Origin: Solicoccozyma terricola
Taxonomy: Eukaryota > Basidiomycota > Tremellomycetes > Filobasidiales > Piskurozymaceae
Direction of reading: 5' to 3'
Assembly (NCBI GenBank): GCA_001600875.1
Contig: BCLD01000012.1
Span: 437,766 to 491,940 of the forward strand
DNA length: 54,175 nucleotides
Below are positions 36,101 to 46,143 of this stretch, piece by piece. Position 1 is the first letter of the stretch. Each line of letters starts with the position of its first letter. The notes under the pieces are model-generated. The model saw only the letters and a program-made list of their open reading frames with translations, ran no database searches and had not been told where the DNA came from. Both the position numbers and the translations under genes were made by a program.

Positions 36101-39100
36101 TTACCACTATAGGGCGCCGACGCCCAACGCGCACGTCAGTTGTCCAACTTGCCAAGGTCATTCTCCCAATGCCCTCTCCCAATGCCAACGGTACTCACGT
36201 ATGCCTCATCTCGATACTCTACAATAGCAGGTAGTCCAGCTTTTTGTCGCTTCAGCTTCTCAGCTTGCCATCGTTCGAACCTACAGATCAGCGAGTTGAA
36301 GCAATTTGGCCTTTCTTTAATGAACACTTTCTCAACAAATAAAACGGAGGGAGACACACACCATTTCTTCATCTTGCCCCGGCTGGAAAAACACCCATCC
36401 CATCAACCGGACTTCCAGGTCAAAAATGATATTCACATGACAGAGAACCACAAAAAAAGGCCTACCCACCTCTTTTCATTCCCCACATTCACAGTCGCGA
36501 TCATCTTCACATCAGGTCCCGGTACCGACAATGCAAAGCAAGTCAACTCGAAAAAGGATGAATGTTCCGAATAAGGTACGCCAAACATCATGAATTGTCG
36601 CGAGGAACCTCTCATCGGTCGGAGGTAAGCGTCGGTAAAGTTCCGTTTCTGATCGCGACGGATGACGGTGTTTACATCTGGAAGATTATCTGTGCCTGCC
36701 GGTGGGGTGTATCTGTTGCAGAGGCAAAAAAAGTATGAGCGTTCGATAACACGCTGCAGTCAGCACGCATGTTATCACACACGTCCAGCCAGTTGGTCTA
36801 AATGCCAAGATGCGATCAAAGGTGTCGCGAAGTTGATGTAGGTATGGCTGGAGTCTATCAAGCTGTATCGTTTGCAATGGTACAAGATGAATGGAAGCCT
36901 ATGAAAGCGTGGGTTATGATCAATGTTAATCGTCCGTTGATGCCCAGCGCCGCTGGTTATTCACCTCAAGAGGATCTGACGTCAACAGGGCATGAAGCTC
37001 AGGATCCGCTTCACATAGAAGGATGCTTCGCTTGCGTGCGTCGCAATAGACTTTTGAATTCAGCGCTCGAGCGACGCCTGCGGTGAGGGAAGGATCAGAG
37101 GCTTTGCTCTCCAGAAGCCACAACTGTACCGCAAACTCACCCTTGACGATGCGCTCTTTACCGATGGAATATGTTCTACCAACGCCGAATCAGTGCCCAC
37201 GTCGTATCGGCGGAAGACAAAGACTCACCCCATCACAACCAGCGTCCTTGCCTTTTTCTTGATAACTTCCTCCGTTCCCTCCTGCTCCGTCTTGATCCCT
37301 TCCTCCTCCTTGACTAACCAGCTCTCCATCATTCGTTTCCCACGCTCCTGTTGATCGGCATGCTCTTGGCCCTCGAGAAACGGCTTGACATCGAGGTCTT
37401 GGCCATTTCCAGAAGCGGTGTTGCTGTTGCCGAAGCCAAGGACCGTGCGTCGAGCGAGTGAGGCACAAGCTTCAATCACCTGAGGTTGAGCTGGGAAGCA
37501 ATACTGACAATGGGCACAAATAACATCGACGAAAGGTCAGCGATGTAGACCTGGTCGCAAGGTTGAAAGATCTGGACCCAAACTCACCTGGGGGTTCAGA
37601 TAGGTCGTATCCAAGTAAACCGTATCGATTTTCTTTCCCTGAATCGCTGGATGAAGGACGTGTTTCGGACAGCTACACATTTGTCCAATGCACGTCAGCT
37701 GTGCTGTAATTAGCATGCAAAAAAACTGCACGTCGCAACTCACGCTCGGAAGTCACCACAATGCAAATACCTCCAAACTCTCTTCCCACCGATATATGGA
37801 CTCTTGAAGCCAACAGAGTCTCCTGCGTTCACGGACTGACGACCCTCAAAAAGGAAGAGCGACGATCCAGGACCTAGAGTGAGGAATCTCAATCAAACCA
37901 AATACCAAATGTACAAAGAAATGGGTGGTGGCGCAACGTACAGTGATTGGCTTTGATGACCGTGACCGTTACTCCGCCTGTATCTGGCAGTTCGATAGGT
38001 GTATCCCACGGAAGGCCATGCTAAGAACGCACGCACAATCACTTTGTCATCAGCTCGAGTACATCCAAAGTGAACGGTGGAGTTGGGAAAACCTCACGAC
38101 CCATTGAGCATCAACACCTAGCATATGTTTAATCAGATTGGCTGTCGTTTCGGAACAGTAAATCGGACCGTTCTTCCAGTTAGATGAGAGATTCGTATAA
38201 TGATCAGAATGAGCGTGTCTGTTGTTTTGTGTAACTATTAGGATCGTCTTGGATCAAAGAGTTGGCGATTTGACTTAGACTAACGTTAACAAGTATGCCT
38301 TGACACCAGGTATACTACCGTACCGAAATGCATCGACCGCAATCGGCATACCAGTCATAACCTATCTCACCACTCGATGAGCGAAATCCCATAAAAACAT
38401 CCTTCCCCCCNNNNNNNNNNNNNNNNNNNNNNNNNNNNNNNNNNNNCCCCCCCCCACACACACTCACCTTATAAAACGGCGCTTTCCTCCTCCCAACACT
38501 TCTTTTCCCATCCCTCTTCAAATCAATCTCAGCGACTTTCCATTCCGCATTCTCTTTATGCCCAGACATGAGGACTGAGAATGCATCAAGTCCCTTTCCA
38601 GGTAATTCTAACCTCTGGAAATCCTCTTCATCATTTTCGTCCTCTTTGATAGGAGGGACTGCTATACAGAAAGATGAGATCGGTCGTTGTGATTGATTCT
38701 CCTTGTTGAAGGTAGATGATATCTTGCTTGAGGAAGAGATGGATACTTTTTCTTGTTTGATGGCAACTTCACGCGTCCATGAACTATCTAAACATGTGTT
38801 GACGTGCATTTCCAATTGCTAAGAGAGAAAAGTGAACAGGAGGTTTCCAAATTGAATCATCATCAACAGACTGACACCAAATCGAGAGAATCTCTGAAAC
38901 ATCCCCCCCTTCTCTCTCTCTCTTTAACACTCACGTCACTCTGTCCCTTCTTGAACCCCTTTCCACAAACCGGACATTCCATCTCCTCGCTCTCTTTCTC
39001 GACTCGCTTGCCCTTTTGTTTAACTGTTGATGTAATAATCCCCACATCTAAGTCAACATCGATCACATTCACACTTCCATTTTCTCCTTCAGTCATCGTT

Positions 39101-39762
39101 TCAAATCCATCTTCATCAGGATCTTCCATTCCCATCCCTTCTTCATCGTCTTCATTCCATTCATCTTCAATAGCCGTGAGTGTTTCGGTCACTGGTGATG
39201 ATTTATTTTTACCATTTGATACTGCTAGAGAACGGGTAGATGGAATGGGAAGAGGAGTCTCTAATGCATCGGGAGCGACGAATTCATCGTCTTCGTGGAC
39301 GGTGGTGGTTGGAATGATAGTAGGCCATGTGGATTGAGGTTTGAATTTTGAAATGACATTGGGAATCGGTTTGGATGGTACTATTACGGGAAGTGGTGCG
39401 TAAAGTGGTTGAGAGGACGATACTAGACTGTTTGAGGAAATACGATGTCGAAGGTTGTTGGATTCGAGAGCATCAGAGGGTTTAGCAGATGAAGTAGGGA
39501 ATGCTGATGGTTTAGGTTGTCCTTGTTGCTCTTCCTTTACGACGTCGTCAACAATTTCCTGCTGCGTTGAAAGCTCCTCTTCATCCTCATCGTCGCTGAT
39601 CACGACTGGACAAGTTCCATTTGAACCTTGTCTCACTCCTCCACCTGTAGACGACGATGAAACCCTCCGTCTCTTGTTCGCTGGTGAAGAATGATCTGTG
39701 CGGGTGAAGAAGTTGAGAAGGTTGGAGGTTGGTGTGGATGGTGTGGATTTGCGAGACGGCAT
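36101..39762 (-). CDS. PSO2: DNA interstrand cross-link repair nuclease (PSO2/SNM1)
   Basis: Nuclear 5' exonuclease of the metallo-beta-lactamase/beta-CASP family that repairs cross-links. ATG 39762 (MPSRKSTPSTPTSNLLNFFT) starts with a PIP-box-like LLNFFTR and a KRRR nuclear signal, then a long acidic/Ser-rich linker. A UBZ4 finger spans an intron: CPVCGKGFKKGQSD, then LEMHVNTCLD. Catalytic core: FYKVMTGMPIAVDAFRYG, LTHAHSDHYTNLSSNWKNG (HxHxDH), VIKANHCPGSSLFLFEG, LHCGDFRACPKHVLHP, VYLDTTYLNPQ, LVVMGTYSIGKERI and LRDTFDRILAFRPTGW. The C-terminus VNVGNEKRMKKWFERWQAEK ends YRDEAYW, with a final exon of only W plus stop (36101-36106). About twelve introns. A run of 36 Ns (38411-38446) lies in an intron, so the protein is uninterrupted. 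Confidence 0.95.
38411..38446. other. Assembly gap (36 N) flanked by poly-C
   Basis: Six C before and nine C after the Ns. In the PSO2 transcript this is a G-tract beside a GTGTGTG stretch within the intron after KAPFYK. True length is unknown; splicing around it restores the conserved FYKVMTGMPIAVDAF. Confidence 0.97.
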
Positions 39763-39978
39763 TCTATGAGTGATGCTAGAGCATGATTGTTGGTCTCAAT
39801 CATCATCACCTCCAACTACTTGTCCCGTCCGATCGCGAGTGGGAAGGTGGCGAATCGGGGGGAGTCGTTACATAATCAGGTCGGGTCAACTCAACAGCCT
39901 CGTTCTCCAGAAGTCGGCCATCCATCCACTACCATCCCTTTCACCACCCATCATCCACACACACACTACCCACACACC
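39763..39978. promoter_or_regulatory. Shared divergent promoter, PSO2 / SH3 gene
   Basis: 216 bases between divergent start codons. The SH3 side ends in a CA-rich leader (about 39955-39978). No known damage-response element was recognised. Confidence 0.45.
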
Positions 39979-41217
39979 ATGCAACAATCAGACATCCTCC
40001 TCCATCATGTCCTCCGGACAACCCTCATGTCTCTCGACATCCTCGAACAACATTCAATAATCACACCCACAGACGTCTCCTCCATCCGTGTTAAACTACA
40101 AACCCATCTAGCTGCTTCTCCGCCACACCACTCTCAACCTCTTCTTCAGCCTCCCTCTCAACACATGACCGCCACGTATCAGTCTTCACCGCCTATCGAT
40201 AATCATTCCGTTCCACCGCTCCCTCCGAGGCAGATATCGTCACCATCAGTCCAACAAGACGATTCACAGTTGGTGAAGGCAGTAGCGTTGTGGGATTATT
40301 CTGGGACAGCGGCAGATGATCTTAATTTTAGAAAGGACGATATCATCGTTATTGATCAGGAAAGTGAGCGGAAAGGAATGGAGAGGGGCGCGCTCGTAAA
40401 GGTTAGCTGAATGCGTGTCTTTTTTTTCTTTAAATCGCGGAAACCTTTTTCTACTATCAGTTAATCAGGATTGGTATCGCGGTCACGTCCAAAATGATCC
40501 ATCTCGTCGTTCCGCTTTGTTCCCTAACAACTACATTCAGAAAATGTACGTTCTCGCTTTTTTCCACCAGATCTCCACCCCGCTAACTAATCAAACCTAT
40601 CATCGTCGAACCCTCCCGATCATATTTCTCCCGTAGACCGAGCAATGGAATGCCAATCTACTCCTCCGTCTCCCCAATACCCCCTTCTATGGTTATACCC
40701 GAACACAATGAGAAACAACCTCTATATCATCAATCGCAACCACAACCATATCCACAGGAACCACCTAAGTGGCATCAAGGAGGACAACCTATGATGTATA
40801 ATAACCAGCCACACGGACCACCTCAAGGTTTCCCTTACAATCCTCAACCACAACCACAACCACAACAGCAACAGCAAGTTCAACCCTCTCAACCTCCAGT
40901 CGTACCTTCAAAAAAACCTAACAAGTTTGGCAAGGTTGGTGGTCAGGTGCGAATTGCATGTGGAAGAGGAAAAGCGTAGGGCTTGGTGAACTGACGGATG
41001 TGTGTTACCTTTTTTCGGTGTGTGTGTGGTTGTGTGGGTTGGTGTATATACAGCTCGGTAATTCGTTCGTCAATGGGACTGGATTTGGTGCAGGAGCGGC
41101 GATAGGGAGTGGGATCGTCAATGCGAGTGAGTGAAACAGAGCGGAGTGAATGGGAACCGATCCAGTGAAAAGCAAAAGTGTCTGATACTTGAAACTCGAT
41201 TTTCAAAAGTCTTTTGA
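39979..41217 (+). CDS. PIN3: SH3-domain protein of the LSB1/PIN3 family
   Basis: Actin-regulatory (Las17-binding) family in yeast. ATG 39979 gives MQQSDILLHHVLRTTLMSLD, a family-like N-terminal helix. The SH3 domain starts at about residue 95: VKAVALWDYSGTAADDLNFR, KDDIIVIDQEINQDWYRGHV (the join across an intron restores the Trp), RSALFPNNYIQKI. A Pro/Gln-rich stretch follows (QPQPQPQQQQQ), comparable to the prion-like Q-rich tail of Pin3. The end is KKPNKFGKVGGQ joined to LGNSFVNGTGFGAGAAIG, then SGIVNAIF. The last two and a half codons are an 8-base terminal exon (41210-41217) after intron 41127-41209; it restores the family's invariant final IF. Four introns. Without the last splice the frame would end VNASE. 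Confidence 0.88.
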
Positions 41218-41811
41218 GAGCACTCTACCCTTTGCATCGGAAAGGCCGTGAACTAGATCCCAATGACGGGGATATCATCTACAGGGTTCACTGCACCGTG
41301 TCGAGCTTCATTTTTAGATATAGATTGTGTACAGTAGGCAGGGAAACAATGCTGTCGTCAGTCGTAAATTTGTACCGTTAAATCATGTCCGTACATTCGC
41401 TCTTTCAGCATCGGACCATGTGTTGTCGCCACTTGCCTCAAGGAGAGCGATAGGAATAGAGCACTGTTGAAGTTGCTGTAGGTCGGTATCGCAAATACGT
41501 ATGGTCGCGTTCACGGCACCACCGGACACCCGGCTTGCACGGGCAGTATGGTATTCGACACCTCGACGAACAGGAAGCAAATGCTCAGAAGAGGGATCGG
41601 TGGAGCGCAATTTGCGAAGCACGCTTTCCACCATTGGATGGAGTGCTCGGCGCTTGCCCTCTTTTCCCATGATCAAGTTGTCAGAATGTTCAGCATGGTG
41701 TTGGTTGGAAGTGGGTCGAGCGAGTGTGTGTATGAAATCAACGTATCAGCCGAATCATGTCATCGACATCACTCGTTTCGCTACATCCGTTGTCTACTGC
41801 CACTACAACAG
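41218..41811. other. Convergent 3' intergenic region
   Basis: Between the SH3 gene (+) and NIPA gene (-) stops. The minus strand has a 97-codon frame (41383-41676, starting MIMGKEGKRRALHPM) and the plus strand similar-length overlapping frames; none has a recognisable domain, so none is called. Confidence 0.5.
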
Positions 41812-43920
41812 TCATGCACGGTCATTCCCTATTAGGTCCCTCCCACCACCTATCGGTTGTCCATTCGGACTACCTCTCTGATTCCCATTCAGGATCGAGC
41901 CCCTTCCACCGATAACAGGTGCACTCCTAGGTGTACCACGACCATCCTCATCAGACTCCTCCTCTTCGGGTAATTGAGTCAGACCGACCCCTTCTTCCTC
42001 GAATGCACTAAACAACGTCGAGTTTTGAGCGCGATATATGCTGCTTCGTCGGCCATGGCCAGCGGACGGGAGGGAACCGTCTGGTGAGTATCCAGTGACG
42101 CCACCGCCAGACCAGTATGGGCCGTTAGTGTCTGTAGACAAGCGGCCTGACATGGACATGCGAGGATCTGAGGGTGGTGCGGAAATGTCAGACTCTCTGT
42201 CAGGACAGGGTGAGGGGGTTCTGCGACTCACTCAACAACCCGGAGTCCAAAGCATTATGATGGGTCGTTGGTTTCTCCGGCTGTCTTGAGATGTTGAGTA
42301 GATACACGCCCATGAAGATGATCAAGAAACCGCAGAGTAGTGATACTGTATTGGTTCCGCCGGGAGTATTGAAGCCTTGGAAGAGGATAGCGGATGCTAT
42401 CAAAGTGGACGTCGTGAAGAAGACGTAGTAGATAGGATTGACGCTGCAAGTTCCAGTTTCCGATGATCAGTTGTCCACTACAGGAACGCATTATGCCAGA
42501 GAACGTACACGTTGGTTGAAAACGTATCGAGAGCTTTGTTGAAATAATTCTGGGGATTTGCCCATGATACCGGTTAGTGAACATCCCCACTCCGTAGACA
42601 GCCGTCCACACTGACCATTTGCACGAGAATACAACCTACGACAACAATGGCGAATACATATGTGCTGGCGTGGGTTAGCTGGTTGTTACCAGCGAATGTA
42701 AGCTTGAGGGCCACACCGAATCCCTACAGCGAGCGAGTTGGATCAGCTGCGTCGTAACCAAGCTGGGTATGAGCACGCTACACTCACTTTGATGCTCATA
42801 ACGCTGACACTTCCGACCAACGAGCAAATGCTGAGATAAACCATGGGGTTCTTGGTTCCGTGCTTTGGTGCAACTCGGTAGATCATTATGCAGGAGAAGA
42901 CCGTTACAAAGGTAATGTAGGCGAGAAATGCTACGAAGTGGGGTTGATATGTTCAGCCGAATCCGTAGAATATTGATTGCCATCAGACAGCCGAACTTAC
43001 CTGGTTGTGTAGCGTAACCTAGGATTTCGTCGACCGTATCGACGTCCTTGTCTGCTGGTGCGTGTAGTACGATGATGACCGAGCCGATCTATCGTGACAC
43101 TGGAATGAGTTCAAGATCTTCTTCTGCAGCGATGGACAAGCAGTACGGACCAAGCAGGAAGCACATCCACAGACGCCTAGCCGCCCCAACTTCTCATCTA
43201 GCAGGAATGAAGCGAGAATTGCTCTGCATCAGAGAAGACAGAAGACCGGTCAGTATTCAAGCGCCGGAGCCTGAAAAGTAGAACCACGCACCCGATGATG
43301 ACACTTAGAGCACCGAGCGGGGTCACGAGGATAGCAGGAGCAAAGGTGTATGCCGCAAAGTTGGCAACTGCAAGGCAGCTAACATCAGCTCACGCACTAA
43401 TCTTGACGGAATGCACCTGTCTCACCTTCACCGACGACCACTGGTAGGAGCTCGATACTGGTCAGCCTTTGGAACAGCACACAATGGAGACAAGATACCT
43501 ACTTGTCAACATTCCTGCCCACCAGATAGGATTCCGCAGATATGCCAATTCCTCGGCTGTTGGGAAAGCGACAAGGAGATCCGACAGAACGTAAGTGACT
43601 CCAATGCGACGACATCGGGCCGCTGATATTCACCTGCACCTCTCGCCGTCTCCTGATGATGCGAATGTGGGTATTTCGACAGACGGTTGGCGGTATCATT
43701 GAGACCCTGACGAAGATGAAGCTCCATGGTCAGCACGACGATTCTTGAGGATACCTAAAGAATGGTAGCCTACCTTCTTGGTGATGATGAAGCTCGTCCT
43801 ATAGGAATGGAAGGTTTATCAACGAGCCAATCTCGCGAATGGTAACAAGAGCATTGCTTACCCGATGGCCAGAGAACTCGAAATGGCTAAAGCCAAGCCG
43901 ATGTATTTATCCTCTACCAT
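41812..43920 (-). CDS. NIPA-type magnesium transporter
   Basis: Multi-pass membrane protein of the NIPA (DUF803) family, which moves Mg2+ at the plasma membrane or endosomes in animals. ATG 43920: MVEDKYIGLALAISSSLAIG, joined to TSFIITKK and GLNDTANRLSKY. After further short introns come AEELAYLRNPIWWAGMLT, MVVGEVANFAAYTFAPAILV, TPLGALSVIIG and VIIVLHAPADKDVDTVDEIL, all signature segments; IIASAILFQGFNTPGGTNTV and SLLCGFLIIFMGVYLLNISR form the last helices. The cytosolic tail is Ser/Gly-rich and acidic (QLPEEEESDEDGRGTPRS), ending GNDRA at stop 41812-41814. About ten exons, several under 60 bases. Family firm; transported ion in this fungus is inferred. Confidence 0.92.
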
Positions 43921-44746
43921 AGTGACAAGATGAGTGTGTGAGCGACAAGCAAGGGGTACAAGTCGCCCTTGAAAAGATAAGAGGTCGATGTAGGGTCAAG
44001 TCTCCCAACGGCTGCGGCTGTTTGTCTCGCTACGTCTTCGAGCAAACCCACAAGCCGTGCCTGACGACGTGTTGGAAGTGCCCCGTGAGCTGCTTCAGTC
44101 AGGTTGGAGGTAATGTATGGCCTGTCCGTCGTGGCGCGTGGTGGCTGGTGCGAAGCCGAAGACGCTCGCTCGTTGTGAGGTGGTTGCTCAAGCTGATGCT
44201 GGTTGACGAAACGAACAATCTGTCTGTCCTTTCAGCTCCAGCTCCAGCTCCTACGATCTGGCCCACGCGCCCTTTCTCATGGCGGGCGGGCGGGTCCAGT
44301 GGCGGGTTGGGCCGAAGGGGTGGGAGATGCCACATAGCGACGACTGGTCTGCGATAGGCTGTCCATGGCATATCCAGCCGGGTTTGCCACGGGATGGTGC
44401 TTCAGCTCGCTCTGAATCGTCCGCTGAAACGATACGACCGTGTATCATGGCTGTCCCCGGGTGAGCAAATGTCGCAATAGAGACGTATGGTACGTGTATG
44501 TGATTGCAGTCCTTTCATTGCTAAAACTTGACACTCCAGCTCCTGAGGGAGCGGGGTCAAGAACAGAGGAGGGCTCCCTTCAAATATCGTGGGAACTAAG
44601 TTCTATTTAACGCAGTTTTAGTCCGTGAAGTGCTGCATTTGTCGTTGTGGCAAGGATCTATACCAGCACGTATTGAACCTCCTCACGCCAACCTCACAAA
44701 CCTCATCCCAAGGACAAGACCAAGGCAATCATCGTCGATCGTCATC
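43921..44746. promoter_or_regulatory. Divergent intergenic region, NIPA / six-Cys surface protein
   Basis: 826 bases between divergent starts. GC-rich centre (GGGCGGGCGGG at about 44282-44294) and a CCAGCTCCAGCTCC run at about 44236-44251. Open frames here are chance-like. No promoter element called. Confidence 0.4.
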
Positions 44747-45829
44747 ATGTCCTTCTCAAGAGTTTCTCCAGGAAGTCACGGCAAAGTTTCGTTCATCATT
44801 TCGATCCTTGTCATTGCATTGGCGGCTTTCCAGGTGCCATTGGCGATGGCCTCGGATGACTGCGGTTAGTCCATATCTACCTGTCTCTGCAAAGCTAGTA
44901 GTTCAAACCTTACTTGTCCCTCCCAGTGGACAGTTGCATGACTGAATGGAAGCAGAAGGGTTCGACCACTTGCCCCTCGTAAGGAGTTGTCTCCGAGTCC
45001 ATACTTTTCCCCAGTGCTGACGATTCAACTTCTCGATTTGCAGGCCCAGAGACATCTTGATTGTCTCGGGGTGTGCAGCTAATTGCCCTGGAGCTGATGA
45101 AAAAACTGTAGCATTGGTTACAGCGGCGGTTATTGTGAGTCCTTGTCGGCAAACACACCGACGCAATAGTAGGATTGAAGCCTTGAAACCCAGGAGAACA
45201 CGGTCAATAACGCGCACTGTAATGCATCTCCTCCGGCGGTTTTGATCGCGCAGTCGAGTAGTGGTGCAGACGAAGACGGAGCTCCTACCGAATCGCTTTC
45301 AGAATCATCTGCGACTTCTACCGCTGTTGAGAGCGCTGCGGAAACAAATGGAGCTGCAAACAATGCCGCGGGGGCGTTCGTTTCGCATCAAGCAGTCAGC
45401 TCGAGTGGGGAAGGTTCCGATAATTCCACCGATAGTGAAACCCCGCCCGCTGGGGTAACGACAACCATTGACGGTGCTGTATTTGCTCAGATCACCCCAT
45501 CTGCGGACTCTTCCTCGGGTTCAGATTCAGATACAGACTCGTTATCAAGCACAGCGACTGATCAGAACGCGACCGGTTCTGCTGCGGTTCTGGCTTTCGA
45601 GGGGGAGGCTTCAGCGACGTCGGTGTCGACCATGAATTCGACTGCAACAATCGCGTACACCACCATTGCTAGCGGAACCGGCTTTATTGTCAAGGTGATC
45701 AACGCAACAGCCACTAGCACCCCTAAACCTGTCACTCTAAAGGCCAGTGGTAGTGTCCCGATGAAAGAAATAGTGATGATGGCTTCCGCGGTCGTCGGCC
45801 TCGTGGTCGTTTTGGCGGCGACAATGTAA
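44747..45829 (+). CDS. Small Cys-rich, Ser/Thr-rich surface protein, probably GPI-anchored
   Basis: No named family recognised. ATG 44747 begins MSFSRVSPGSHGKVS, then a signal anchor/peptide (FIISILVIALAAFQVPLAMA). The mature N-terminus has six Cys, assembled over three introns: SDDCVDSCMTEWKQ, STTCPS, ILIVSGCAANCPGADE and ENTVNNAHCNASPP. About 150 Ser/Thr/Ala/Asp-rich residues follow with several N-glycosylation sites (NST, NAT), then a C-terminal hydrophobic segment (IVMMASAVVGLVVVLAATM). The layout resembles fungal GPI wall proteins with a compact disulfide domain. The Cys spacing is not the eight-Cys CFEM pattern. Stop 45827-45829. Confidence 0.75.
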
Positions 45830-46143
45830 GGAAGAGGAAGGCAAGAAATGCAGGATAGGTGATATGTGGCACTGTCAGACCCAACTCACCCAGACGTTGT
45901 GTAAGAAGCAGCTACTGTTGGATATGCACACACATCCAGGAATGAATTTGCCACCGAATTGATTTGCCACCCAATTTGCCACCCGGCGATGTGGTCGATG
46001 TCCGGCTGTCGCGAGACATCAATTGCTTCATGTTGACAAAGTTCTCTGGAGCTGTTTGCTGATGCAGTCCACTCCAGCGAGCATGATCGTATCGAACCAT
46101 TCGTGAGGTCGATAGTCCTCACCCATAGCACCACTTCCACACC
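45830..46143. other. Intergenic region
   Basis: 314 bases between two plus-strand genes. A near-repeat of 'gaatttgccacc' / 'gatttgccaccc' / 'aatttgccaccc' units lies at about 45945-45981. No gene called. Confidence 0.5.

Noticed and set aside
41383..41676. 97-codon minus-strand frame between the SH3 and NIPA genes
   Set aside because: No family resemblance, overlapped by similar-length frames on the other strand, lies in a convergent 3' region.
44747..45245. CFEM domain in the small surface protein
   Set aside because: Only six Cys before the stalk and spacing does not follow the eight-Cys pattern.
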